Positions 42,382 through 50,947 of a DNA stretch of 64,000 bases are shown in pieces. The stretch covers positions 186,001 to 250,000 of the forward strand of contig NZ_SPPK01000002.1 in NCBI RefSeq assembly GCF_004569505.1, read 5' to 3'. Every line of letters begins with the position of its first letter. Within the stretch, counting starts at the first letter, position 1. The stretch is from Dysgonomonas mossii (GTDB lineage Bacteria; Bacteroidota; Bacteroidia; Bacteroidales; Dysgonomonadaceae). Position numbers and translations under genes: made by a program. A model generated the notes under the pieces. That model saw only the letters and a program-made list of their open reading frames with translations. It had not been told where the DNA came from and ran no database searches.

Positions 42382-44805
42382 TTATGCAGTCTTTATCGGA
42401 ATCCTCATCCGATAGAATGAACGCCAAACAAATACCAAGCCCAGAATTAAGAATGGTATAGCGATAAATATAGAATAATCGCTATCAGGGTTGGAGCGCA
42501 TTTCTATACAGATTTCTGTTGCCAACAGACCAAATAGAGTAGAGAATTTGATGATAGGATTTAGTGATACGGACGAGGTATCTTTAAATGGGTCGCCCAC
42601 TGTGTCTCCTATTACTGCCGCTTCGTGCAGAGGGGTATTCTTTTCTTTCAGGTCTACTTCTACTACTTTCTTAGCATTGTCCCAGCTTCCTCCCGCATTA
42701 GCCATGTAGATGGCTTGGAACAATCCGAATACGGCGATAGACACAAGGTAAGCCACAAAGAAGTTAGGGTCGAGGAATGCAAATGCCAATGTAAGCGAAA
42801 TAAGGGCGATAAATATGTTCCACATCCCTTTTTGTGCATATTGGGTACAAATCTTCACCACGGCGATAGAGTCCTTTATATCGGCTTCTTTTTTTGTGAT
42901 GTCGAATGTGCGTTTGATGAACTCTACAGCACGGTAAGCTCCTGTGGTAACGGCTTGCATAGAAGCACCGCTAAACCAGAAGATAACAGCTCCACCACAG
43001 ATCAGCCCGAGAAGTACCGGCGCATCGGTTAGGGACAGTTTTAATAGTCCTACTTTTTCGAGTAGTAGAATAATGGAGAATATCATCGTTGTAGCACCTA
43101 CTACGGCTGTTCCGATCAATACCGGTTTGGCTGTAGCCTTAAAGGTGTTACCTGCCGAGTCATTTGCTTCGAGAAAATGTTTTCCGTTTTCGAAATTAGG
43201 CGTAAAACCATATTCATTCTTTATCTCCTCAGATATATTCGGAATGCTTTCTATTTGCGACAATTCGAATACCGATTGGGCATTGTCTGTTACAGGGCCA
43301 TAGCTGTCTACGGCAATGGTTACAGGGCCCATACATAAGAAACCGAATGCAACCAACCCGAATGCAAAGATAGAGGCGTGAGGGCCTAATATGGCGTCCA
43401 ATCCCATCTGTGCGGTAAAGAATGCACCTGTCATCAGAGCTGCGATGAGCAATCCTGTCCAGAATGCTCCGAAATAACCGGCTACAATACCCGATAGAAT
43501 ATTCAGCGACGGGCCTCCTTCGCGAGAAGCGGTTACAATTTCTTTTACATGTTTCGATTTGGAACTGGTAAAGAATTTCGTAAACTCAGGAATCAATACC
43601 GCAGCAAGTGTACCGCAGCTGATAATAATTGCCAATTTCCACCAAAGGCTGCCATTTGCCGGGTTGCCTGTGATTTCTACCATATCGCCTAGCAATAGGT
43701 GGCTCATAAAGAAGCTCGCCGAGATACAAAGAACAGCAGCGATAATGATGAGGCGCATCAAAGGAGATTCGAAGTCAAATTCCTTTTTATTTCCGTATAG
43801 TCTTTTCGATATAGCTTGATTGATAAAGAATGCACAGCCTGACAAAAAGTCCATCAAGAAACGCATTCCGAATATCCATACTATCAGTTTAGCCTGAATA
43901 TGCGGATCTTCTACGGCTAATGTGATAAATGCAATCAGAGCAACCCCTGTTACACCGTATGTTTCGAATCCGTCGGCTGTTGGGCCTACACTGTCACCGG
44001 CATTGTCGCCCGTACAGTCGGCTATCACACCCGGATTACGAGGATCGTCTTCTTTCACCTTGAAAACAACCTTCATCAAGTCGGAACCGATGTCGGCAAT
44101 CTTAGTAAAGATACCTCCGGCAATACGCAAGGCACTTGCTGCAAGCGATTCGCCAATAGCAAACCCCAAGAAGCAGATACCTACTATTTCGCGAGGCACA
44201 AAAAGAAGAATAATAACCATAAGTACCAGCTCAAGAGAGATGAGGAACAGACCGACGCTCATGCCGGCCTTCAACGGTATATTAACGACATCCAACGGAC
44301 GTCCTTTTAACGAAGCAAATGCGGTGCGTGCATTGGCATAGGTATTTACACGAATACCAAACCATGCTACAGTATAAGACCCTGCCATACCCACAACGGA
44401 GAATAACAAGACTTGGATAACAACTCCGAAAGACTGCCCGATCAATCCGAAGAAGTAGATGCATAGCACAAGGGCAATCAATGCAAACAACATCAGAAGG
44501 AATTTACCTTGCTGGATCAGATATGTCCGGCAAGTGGCGTAAATAGTAGCAGCAACTTTGAGCATAGAGTCGTGAGCAGGTAATCTCTTGACCTGACGGA
44601 ACAAGAGAAGACTGAAACATAATGTTCCAGCAATGATCAGTGCACCATAAAATAAAAAATCCCATGAAGTAATCGCAGTTCCAAAGATGTGGAAGGTGCC
44701 CTCATGGAGATCAGGAATCGCCAGGTCGGCTTCGCTTGCAAACGTAGATAGGTTAACACCAAGAAGCAGACCAATCAGTAGACCAACATTTTTTAGTTTT
44801 TTCAT
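42382..44805 (-). CDS. hppA: Membrane-bound ion-pumping pyrophosphatase
   Basis: 807 residues, longer than most (670-770), with an N-terminal signal-like helix and about 16 hydrophobic segments. It couples PPi hydrolysis to H+ or Na+ export across the inner membrane. Active-site segments: ADIGSDLMKVVFKVKEDDPRN, ADCTGDNAGDSVGPTADGFE, PVTDNAQSVFEL and GDTVGDPFKDTSSVSLNP. The first is one residue shorter than the usual DVGADLVGKVE segment, and GNTFKATAK has Lys where K+-dependent enzymes have Ala. These variants resemble, from memory, the divergent Na+-regulated H+-pumping subgroup of Chlorobi and Bacteroidetes. Confidence 0.92.
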   Translation of the reverse strand: MKKLKNVGLLIGLLLGVNLSTFASEADLAIPDLHEGTFHIFGTAITSWDFLFYGALIIAGTLCFSLLLFRQVKRLPAHDSMLKVAATIYATCRTYLIQQGKFLLMLFALIALVLCIYFFGLIGQSFGVVIQVLLFSVVGMAGSYTVAWFGIRVNTYANARTAFASLKGRPLDVVNIPLKAGMSVGLFLISLELVLMVIILLFVPREIVGICFLGFAIGESLAASALRIAGGIFTKIADIGSDLMKVVFKVKEDDPRNPGVIADCTGDNAGDSVGPTADGFETYGVTGVALIAFITLAVEDPHIQAKLIVWIFGMRFLMDFLSGCAFFINQAISKRLYGNKKEFDFESPLMRLIIIAAVLCISASFFMSHLLLGDMVEITGNPANGSLWWKLAIIISCGTLAAVLIPEFTKFFTSSKSKHVKEIVTASREGGPSLNILSGIVAGYFGAFWTGLLIAALMTGAFFTAQMGLDAILGPHASIFAFGLVAFGFLCMGPVTIAVDSYGPVTDNAQSVFELSQIESIPNISEEIKNEYGFTPNFENGKHFLEANDSAGNTFKATAKPVLIGTAVVGATTMIFSIILLLEKVGLLKLSLTDAPVLLGLICGGAVIFWFSGASMQAVTTGAYRAVEFIKRTFDITKKEADIKDSIAVVKICTQYAQKGMWNIFIALISLTLAFAFLDPNFFVAYLVSIAVFGLFQAIYMANAGGSWDNAKKVVEVDLKEKNTPLHEAAVIGDTVGDPFKDTSSVSLNPIIKFSTLFGLLATEICIEMRSNPDSDYSIFIAIPFLILGLVFVWRSFYRMRIPIKTA

Positions 44806-44835
44806 GATAAAAAATTGTATTTAGATAGACAATAA

Positions 44836-44863
44836 CAAACATACTCTCTCCCTAAAATACCAA
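44836..44863 (-). promoter_or_regulatory. Promoter of hppA
   Basis: On the minus strand: TTG (44863-44861), 17 nt, TATGTTTG (44843-44836), 30 nt before the start codon. Confidence 0.55.
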
Positions 44864-45230
44864 CTGAAAATATGTTTGTTTATCAGTTTCCGCTCCGAAC
44901 TAAAAATTGTTTTGAATTTACAAAATTTAATCCTTTTACTATCTATTTTTTGTTGATTTTCTTACCGTTAAAAAAACGTTTTAAGTAAAAATAACAATGC
45001 AGGAGTTAAATTAACATTTAGCTCGTTTTTATGCTTGTCTTATGGTGTTTTTTATATGTTAAACAACATATTTTGCTTAGTAATAAGCTAATTACCTTGA
45101 TGAGGTGATGGATACCTTCAAAAATTATTATTGCTTGAGATTGTTTCGATTTAACAAATTGCAGTTGTAAGAAATAAGAATTTTTTGCAATAAAGGGATG
45201 AGATGCTTCGTCCCTCCGCTTGACAAAATC
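44864..45230. other. Intergenic stretch upstream of hppA
   Basis: AT-rich. Nothing recognised except a degenerate REP-like half copy (AGATGCTTCG, then TCCCTCCGCTTGAC) at 45200-45224. Confidence 0.35.
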
Positions 45231-45992
45231 TTATATTAGTTTAAATTGATCTGCGTCTTGTAACGCAGGAAATTTACTTCTAAACCTGATTAAATCCTGC
45301 ATATCGATTGTTCCGCTTACAATACCTTCTTCTGTTCCGGCTTCGGCGATGGTTTTTCCCATAAAGTCATAAAGGGCTGTTCCTCCGCTGTATTTTACAA
45401 AAGGGTCGCTTCCTGTGCGGTTTACGGCTGCTACATAACAAACGTTTTCTATGGCACGAGCCCGCACTAGGGTATTCCATGCATCCAAACGTACGGTAGG
45501 CCAGTTGGCTACATATATTATAATGTCATAGTCCCCCCTGTTGCGCGAATAAACAGGAAAGCGTACATCATAACATATCTGCAACAGAATGCGGAAACCG
45601 AGGTATTCTACAACGACTCTTTCTTCTCCGGCGGTGTATTCTTTATGCTCTCCCGCAAAGGTAAACAGATGGCGTTTGTTGTATGTCACATAGCTTCCGT
45701 CGGGTTTGACGAAATATAAGCGGTTATAGTATTTTCCATTCTCCTCGGTGGCTACACTTCCAGCCAAAGCCATATTTCGGCGTAGGGCAATGGATTGCAT
45801 CCACAGCAGTGTGTCTGTGTCAGCCTTTTCGGCAGCACCTTTGGGTGATGTGCAAAAACCGGTGGTGAACATTTCGGGTAAAACGACAAGGTCTGTAGAA
45901 TCTGATAACGAATCTATCAAATTCTCGACATGATCTCTGTTGGCTTCAGGCTTCTGCCATACGATGTCGGTTTGCAGCAATTTAATGTTCAT
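45231..45992 (-). CDS. Nitrilase-superfamily amidohydrolase, omega-amidase-like
   Basis: 253 residues. The Glu-Lys-Cys triad of carbon-nitrogen hydrolases is present: VLPEMFTTGF (Glu), VTYNKRHLFTFAGEH (Lys) and RILLQICYDVRFP (Cys), plus YDIIIYVANWP and ARAIENVCYVAAVNRTG. The closest known relatives are YafV/Nit2, which hydrolyse alpha-ketoglutaramate or alpha-ketosuccinamate left by glutamine transamination. Cytosolic. Stands alone; divergent from the AraC gene. Substrate inferred from family only. Confidence 0.9.
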   Translation of the reverse strand: MNIKLLQTDIVWQKPEANRDHVENLIDSLSDSTDLVVLPEMFTTGFCTSPKGAAEKADTDTLLWMQSIALRRNMALAGSVATEENGKYYNRLYFVKPDGSYVTYNKRHLFTFAGEHKEYTAGEERVVVEYLGFRILLQICYDVRFPVYSRNRGDYDIIIYVANWPTVRLDAWNTLVRARAIENVCYVAAVNRTGSDPFVKYSGGTALYDFMGKTIAEAGTEEGIVSGTIDMQDLIRFRSKFPALQDADQFKLI

Positions 45993-46138
45993 GTATATCA
46001 GATATTTATTTGATGATATTAGCTTCGAAGTTAAAGATTTTCTATAAAAGAAAAAAGTTACATTTTCTAAAAGTCTATTTTAATTTCAGGCAGAAATGAA
46101 TTTTGCTTTTGCTTCGTATCATCTGTAACGATTTTTTG

Positions 46139-46146
46139 TAGATTTG
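46139..46146 (+). promoter_or_regulatory. -7 element of the AraC-type gene
   Basis: TAGATTTG lies 16 nt before the ATG at 46163, predicting a very short leader. Confidence 0.4.
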
Positions 46147-46162
46147 TATATTGTTAAAACGA

Positions 46163-47035
46163 ATGAAATCAATACCGGCATATAATTTTCATAAAACAAA
46201 ATACGGAGAAGAACTCCTTATCGATGTTGTCAGGCTTGCAGATATACAGAAGTATATACAAAAAGATCCTGTACACACATTATCTTATTATGACATTACT
46301 TTTATAGAGAGTGATAATGTGGCGTTTGGTCTCAACAATAGCAAATACACGTTGGATAGTGGCGATGTCGTTTTCTCAAAGCCCGGAGATGTGCGTGCAT
46401 GGATAAAAAGCGAAAATACGCCGGATGGCTATGCGCTAATCTTTGAAGGTGAATTTCTACTTTCTTTTTTCAACGACCCACTCTTTCTGCAAAGCCTTTC
46501 GTATTTCGGAACACAAAGAAAGATTCATAAGATAAATATTGCTGCTATAAAGGAACGGATAGTATATCTTGTTGGCAATATAACAGCCGAAATACAAGAT
46601 TATCAGTCGAAAGACAAACATATATTAAGGGCATTGCTTTATGAAATACTCATGCTCCTCGACCGTGAATATAAAAAGCAAAATGAAGGTGAAAGCGAAA
46701 TGCAAGTAACGCCGAGCAGGCATGTCGACTCTTTTGTAGAAGCGGTAGATAAAGATTTTAGGGAGTTTCACGACACAGCGTATTATGCCGACAAGCTGTG
46801 TATAACACCCAATTATCTGAATGCAATCGTGAAAAAGGCGATGGGTGTAAATGCAAAGCTTTATATTCAGAATAAGATACTTGCGGAAGCAAAAAAGAAG
46901 CTTGCCTATTCCAGTTTGTCTGTATCTGAAATAGCCGAGCATCTTAATTTTGAGACTTCTTCTTATTTTATTCGCTTTTTTAGAAAATATACCAACTCCA
47001 CACCGCTGCAATATCGCAATAGTGAAAAACGTTGA
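46163..47035 (+). CDS. AraC-family transcriptional regulator
   Basis: 290 residues from the ATG at 46163; the frame opens from a TTG 12 nt upstream, but that codon is only 4 nt from the -7 box, so the ATG is preferred. N-terminal half is a cupin-like sensor domain (LDSGDVVFSKPGDVRAW; YALIFEGEFLLSFF), C-terminal about 190-285 has two helix-turn-helix motifs (YADKLCITPNYLNAIVKKA; SLSVSEIAEHLNFETSSYFI) and the family end FRKYTNSTPLQYR. Likely activates a neighbouring gene; the NTF2-like gene 165 nt downstream is the nearest candidate. Confidence 0.9.
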   Translation: MKSIPAYNFHKTKYGEELLIDVVRLADIQKYIQKDPVHTLSYYDITFIESDNVAFGLNNSKYTLDSGDVVFSKPGDVRAWIKSENTPDGYALIFEGEFLLSFFNDPLFLQSLSYFGTQRKIHKINIAAIKERIVYLVGNITAEIQDYQSKDKHILRALLYEILMLLDREYKKQNEGESEMQVTPSRHVDSFVEAVDKDFREFHDTAYYADKLCITPNYLNAIVKKAMGVNAKLYIQNKILAEAKKKLAYSSLSVSEIAEHLNFETSSYFIRFFRKYTNSTPLQYRNSEKR

Positions 47036-47121
47036 AAAGTGCTATTTTCTCCGTAGTTTATATCCTGATAAATAGGTAAACGATCTCTATTTTTGTCTAA
47101 TAAATATCTCTTTTATTAAAA

Positions 47122-47155
47122 TGAGTCGGGAGTCTTTCTTACACTCAGAATGACA
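47122..47155. repeat. Degenerate REP-like half copy
   Basis: GGAGTCTTTCTTACACTCAG followed by AATGACA resembles the right half of the element at 47601-47654. Confidence 0.4.
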
Positions 47156-47199
47156 GAGATGCGAAATGATAAAGAATACATAATCTAATAATAAAAAAC

Positions 47200-47589
47200 A
47201 TGGATAAAGAAATCATCAAGAACAAGATTATCGAAATGGAAGTTGCAGCTTTGGAGTTGTGGAACAAAGGAAACCCTGACGGTTATCTGGGTATTTACTC
47301 CCCTGACTTTACTTATTTTGATCCGTATCAAGAAAAAAGGCTTGACGGCTTTGAGAGAATAAAAGAGTTGTATGAGAGTATGAGAAATAATTTTCAGGTA
47401 GAGCGCTACGAAATGATAGACCCTGTGGTGCAAGTATATCCGCAAACGGCTGTACTGACATATAATCTGATTTCTTATTCCGGCGAAGAGCTTTACCGAT
47501 GGAATTGTACCGAAGTGTATCAATTGAACGACAAGGCTGAGTGGAAAATAATCCATAACCACTGGTCGCTGATAAAACCGTTGGGGTAA
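47200..47589 (+). CDS. NTF2-like (SnoaL/DUF4440) protein
   Basis: 129 residues, no signal peptide. Starts with a helix (EIIKNKIIEMEVAALELWNKG), then YSPDFTYFDPYQ, a curved sheet (TAVLTYNLISYSG; WNCTEVYQLND) and AEWKIIHNHWSLIKP, the normal end of DUF4440/SnoaL-like cone folds. These bind or convert small hydrophobic molecules, or act as non-catalytic dimers. Function unknown; it follows the AraC regulator and is flanked on both sides by REP-like sequences. Confidence 0.82.
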   Translation: MDKEIIKNKIIEMEVAALELWNKGNPDGYLGIYSPDFTYFDPYQEKRLDGFERIKELYESMRNNFQVERYEMIDPVVQVYPQTAVLTYNLISYSGEELYRWNCTEVYQLNDKAEWKIIHNHWSLIKPLG

Positions 47590-47600
47590 TAATATTTCTA

Positions 47601-47654
47601 GTCCTCCTGAGTGTAGCGATAATCATTGAGATTCTTCGCTTCGCTCGGGAAGAC
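47601..47654. repeat. REP-like palindromic element
   Basis: GTCCTCCTGAGTGTAGCG (47601-47618) pairs at 14 of 18 positions with CGCTTCGCTCGGGAAGAC (47637-47654). The sequence resembles the widespread motif in which GTCATTCTGAGCGAAGCG and its complement surround GAGATTCTT. Confidence 0.6.
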
Positions 47655-47683
47655 AAAGAAGATAGACTTTTTATAGTTTACGT

Positions 47684-48916
47684 TTATTTTTTTAGTAAGA
47701 GTTTTTCCAGCATCGCACTTATCTCCTTATCATTTTCCTCACTCGTTCCTTTCCATTTTCCTATTATTATTCCATTCTGGTCGATAAGTAAATAGGTTGG
47801 AAAAGAGTCAATATAATATTTGTTTTTTACATCTTCTTTATTTGTATTCCCTTTTGCTGATTCTTCGATATTTTGTACATCTAATATTTGAGGCCAGTCT
47901 TTCAAATTATGCTTTTCTACTGCATCTAGATAGGGCTCTTTTTTTGATTCTGATGCTATACCAATGATGGTAAGGCCTTTTTTATTGTATTTTTTGTGTA
48001 TCTCTTTCAGAAACGGAATACCTTGCAGGCAAGGCCTGCACCAGCTACCCCAAAAATCGAGTAGCACATAAGATTTTCCTCTATAATCGGACAATCTTAC
48101 CGTATCCCCACTAATAAGACTATAAGTAGAAAAGTCTACGGCTTTTTGCCCAATATTTGTTGTTTCTTTCAGAGCTTTTTCATCATCAATATCTTGTATC
48201 TGTTTCAGGGCGAGGAGTCCAAGTTGCGATTTTTTTACCTTGGCAGAGAGTTCATTATACAATAGTTTTGCACTGTCCGTAGGAGAATCATAGACTTCGG
48301 CTCGCTTTATAATGTAAAGCAGTTGTCCCGCCGCTATAAATGAATTGGGATGATTTTTTATATATTCTATATTTATCTTCTCTAATTTATTATTGAGAAG
48401 CAGTCTGATTGGATCTAGTTTCTCTCTCTCTTCTTGAAATGCTTTGAAATTCTCTTCATTTGGGTTCTTCTCAAGCTGTCGCACCAATGGTTCAATCTTG
48501 TCATAGACTAAAACTCTGAGGCTGTCTTCCAAACTAGCTATTTGCTGTTTCAAAGGTTGGTATTCTTTTTCCGAATCGGTTCCTGTCAGCTTATAGTCGA
48601 ATAAGTTTTTGGCAGATAGGGATAATTCCATCTGTTTGGGTTCTATGTATATAGATATGGCATGAAATGTATTAAATATAAGATCGGCTTTAGTCAAATC
48701 ATTTATATGCAAATCGAATGAAAACTTTCCGTCAATAATAGAACAGGTATCCTCGATATGCCTCCATTTGTCATTCTCGAGAGTCCAGTATGAAATGGCA
48801 ACAATATCGGAGATTGGATTGTCAATTTTGCCTACCAGAGTAGCTTCTTGCTTAGAAGAGGTGCAGGCGGAAAAAAATAGTCCGCAAAAACAGATAAGGT
48901 ATAAGAGTTTTCTCAT
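47684..48916 (-). CDS. Thioredoxin-like lipoprotein (DUF4369 plus TlpA-type domain)
   Basis: 410 residues. Lipobox FFSAC (Cys18). N-terminal DUF4369 domain (about 25-130), a helical middle (about 130-250), then a TlpA/AhpC-TSA thioredoxin domain with FWGSWCRPCLQGIPFLKEIH (CxxC at about 295-298), SFPTYLLIDQNGIIIGKW (cis-Pro). Periplasmic thiol reductant, found in many copies in Bacteroidetes. An inverted repeat of terminator type lies only 15 nt before the start, so its promoter must overlap that hairpin or expression depends on read-through from mrp. Confidence 0.88.
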   Translation of the reverse strand: MRKLLYLICFCGLFFSACTSSKQEATLVGKIDNPISDIVAISYWTLENDKWRHIEDTCSIIDGKFSFDLHINDLTKADLIFNTFHAISIYIEPKQMELSLSAKNLFDYKLTGTDSEKEYQPLKQQIASLEDSLRVLVYDKIEPLVRQLEKNPNEENFKAFQEEREKLDPIRLLLNNKLEKINIEYIKNHPNSFIAAGQLLYIIKRAEVYDSPTDSAKLLYNELSAKVKKSQLGLLALKQIQDIDDEKALKETTNIGQKAVDFSTYSLISGDTVRLSDYRGKSYVLLDFWGSWCRPCLQGIPFLKEIHKKYNKKGLTIIGIASESKKEPYLDAVEKHNLKDWPQILDVQNIEESAKGNTNKEDVKNKYYIDSFPTYLLIDQNGIIIGKWKGTSEENDKEISAMLEKLLLKK

Positions 48917-48930
48917 GATAATAAATAATT

Positions 48931-48962
48931 AAAGCCTTACATAGCTCTAAATGTAAGGCTTT
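48931..48962 (-). terminator. Hairpin between mrp and the thioredoxin-like gene
   Basis: AAAGCCTTACAT pairs with ATGTAAGGCTTT (12 bp, 8-nt loop). On the minus strand it is followed by AATTATTTATT. It ends mrp transcription and sits right in front of the next start codon. Confidence 0.75.
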
Positions 48963-48990
48963 ATTTGAAAATAAATAAATATTTCTTTTT

Positions 48991-50103
48991 TTATCTATTA
49001 TGTATCTCTACTTTTTGAGTAGGAGCTTTTTCTGCATTACGTTTCTCTACCGAGCTGATAAAGTTGTCGGCAAGATGCGCAAACGCCATTCCCGTGATCG
49101 TATTTTCGTTCAATGCTACAGGCACACCCTTGTCGCCACCTTCGCAAATGCTTTGTACGATAGGTATTTGTCCTAGTAATGGTACATTCATTTCTTCTGC
49201 CAGATTTTTTGCACCTTCTTTGCCGAAGATGAAATACTTGTTTTCAGGCAGTTCGGCAGGAGTAAACCATGCCATGTTCTCTACCAGCCCGAGGATAGGC
49301 ACATCTACCTTTTCGTTGGTAAACATATTGATTCCCTTGCGGGCGTCGGCAAGCGCTACCTGCTGAGGGGTGCTGACCACTACCGCCCCGGTTATTGCAA
49401 GCGTTTGCACCAGTGTGAGGTGAATGTCGCTTGTTCCGGGCGGGAAGTCGATAAGGAAATAATCGAGTTCGCCCCAGTTGCCGTCGTTTATCAGTTGCTT
49501 CAATGCATTTCCTGCCATTGCTCCACGCCATACCACGGCGTCGTCTCTGTTGACAAAGAAACCTATCGAAAGCATTTTTACACCATACTTTTCTATCGGA
49601 ACAATGTATTCTTTTCCGTCAATCGGTTCAAGAAACGGGCGAGCTTCTTCTTCGTCAAACATTTTGGGTAACGAAGGCCCGAAGATATCGGCATCGAGCA
49701 AGCCCACCTTGTAGCCTTTCTTGGCAAGGGCAACCGCCAGATTTACCGATACGGTGCTTTTGCCTACACCGCCTTTCCCGGACGATATGGCAATTATATT
49801 TTTTACCTGAGGCAGAGCTTTCACCGGTTTGGGTGCTTCTACCTGTTGGGTTTTTACTTCAATATTTCCTTTTATGTCGACATTGGGGTCGACGTAAGTC
49901 AGGATAGCTGTTTCGGCAGCTTTCACTATCGATTTGATAAACGGGTCGTTCGCTTTTTCGAAAAGTAGAGAAAAGCTTACTTTCATTCCGTCGATGTGGA
50001 TATCGTCAGACACAAATCCCATTTCTACGATATCCTTCCCTGTACCGGGATAACGCACATTGCGCAGTGCGTCGATAATTAATTTAGGATATATATTAGC
50101 CAT
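48991..50103 (-). CDS. mrp: Mrp/ApbC-family P-loop ATPase
   Basis: 370 residues. N-terminal DUF59/MIP18 domain (about 1-90), then a ParA-like ATPase with deviant Walker [16 protein letters not shown] (about 103-117), [32 protein letters not shown] and VENMAWF. Family members carry and transfer Fe-S clusters. The CxxC that holds the bridging cluster, normally just after VENM, is absent: here the stretch is [15 protein letters not shown]. Overlaps trmB by 8 nt, so the two are translationally coupled. Confidence 0.92.
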   Translation of the reverse strand: MANIYPKLIIDALRNVRYPGTGKDIVEMGFVSDDIHIDGMKVSFSLLFEKANDPFIKSIVKAAETAILTYVDPNVDIKGNIEVKTQQVEAPKPVKALPQVKNIIAISSGKGGVGKSTVSVNLAVALAKKGYKVGLLDADIFGPSLPKMFDEEEARPFLEPIDGKEYIVPIEKYGVKMLSIGFFVNRDDAVVWRGAMAGNALKQLINDGNWGELDYFLIDFPPGTSDIHLTLVQTLAITGAVVVSTPQQVALADARKGINMFTNEKVDVPILGLVENMAWFTPAELPENKYFIFGKEGAKNLAEEMNVPLLGQIPIVQSICEGGDKGVPVALNENTITGMAFAHLADNFISSVEKRNAEKAPTQKVEIHNR

Positions 50104-50857
50104 TTTTAGTTGATTGATTTAATATATTACTTCGCCCAAAGCTGCGATAGTCGTCTTTTTCGATCTCTATGTCGGGTTCTATCCAGTGGTCGCGATGTTG
50201 ACATTCAAATTTTATATACTTGATATTTAAACCCCTTGCCAGCCATTGTTGTTCATAGTAGGTTTGTATTTTAAGTATATCGTCCACAAGCTGAGAGTGA
50301 TACAGATCATCCGTTTCGAACAGTACAGGCAAAGCGTTTACTTTCACCATCTCGCTGGTGTAGGTGTACATAAAGTTGCTGTCTGTTTTGAGGTGTACAA
50401 TACCCTTGTCGGACAAAATCTCACGGTACAGCTTCATAAAGCGGGTAGAGGTCATCCGCTTGTTTACCTTGCTCATTTGTGGGTCGGGGAAGGTGATCCA
50501 TATTTCCGATACTTCGCCCGCTGCAAAGAAGTGCGTTATCAGTTCGATGTGCGTGCGCAAGAATGCGACATTCTGCATACCGGCTTCGAGAGACTGCTTT
50601 GCCCCTGTCCACATGCGTGCGCCTTTTATATCTACTCCTATGAAATTCTTATTTGGATACAGCTTTGCAAGCCCTACGGTATATTCGCCTTTGCCGCAGC
50701 CCAGTTCGAGGACTATCGGGTTGTCGTTTTTGAAGAAAAGCGAGTTCCACTTTCCTTTCATCTCAAATCCTTTTTCCTGCAAAACGGCAAACGGATATTG
50801 GAATACGTGCGGGTATTCTTCCATGTTGGCAAATTTGGCAAGCTTATTTTTTCCCAT
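50096..50857 (-). CDS. trmB: tRNA (guanosine(46)-N7)-methyltransferase
   Basis: 253 residues. SAM-dependent enzyme making m7G46 in the tRNA variable loop. Motifs: [16 protein letters not shown] (SAM motif I), [30 protein letters not shown] (catalytic Asp, normally PDPWPKxRH; here PQMSKVNKR) and [15 protein letters not shown]. The variant after PDP is typical of the Bacteroidetes form as far as I recall. Upstream of and overlapping mrp. Confidence 0.93.
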   Translation of the reverse strand: MGKNKLAKFANMEEYPHVFQYPFAVLQEKGFEMKGKWNSLFFKNDNPIVLELGCGKGEYTVGLAKLYPNKNFIGVDIKGARMWTGAKQSLEAGMQNVAFLRTHIELITHFFAAGEVSEIWITFPDPQMSKVNKRMTSTRFMKLYREILSDKGIVHLKTDSNFMYTYTSEMVKVNALPVLFETDDLYHSQLVDDILKIQTYYEQQWLARGLNIKYIKFECQHRDHWIEPDIEIEKDDYRSFGRSNILNQSTKNG

Positions 50858-50860
50858 TGA

Positions 50861-50947
50861 TTATTAATTAATAATTGGTTAATGTGCCGATCTGCCAATG
50901 GTATAAGAAATCAAAATTGGCAATAGGCATATTTTCACATTGGCATA
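50861..50947. repeat. TTGGCA-rich intergenic repeat cluster
   Basis: A perfect palindrome ATTATTAATTAATAAT (50860-50875) followed by TGCCGATCTGCCAATGG, AATTGGCAATAGGC and CATTGGCA. TGCCAATG and CATTGGCA form an 8-bp stem over a wide loop, which could be the msbA-like gene 3' end. It looks like the degenerate short repeats often seen between Bacteroidales genes. Confidence 0.4.

Noticed and set aside
46151..46162. TTG start for the AraC-type gene
   Set aside because: The ATG 12 nt downstream is a better start and the TTG is only 4 nt from the predicted -7 box.
50246..50860. A 204-codon frame opposite trmB
   Set aside because: Shadow of trmB, whose SAM motifs are clear on the minus strand.
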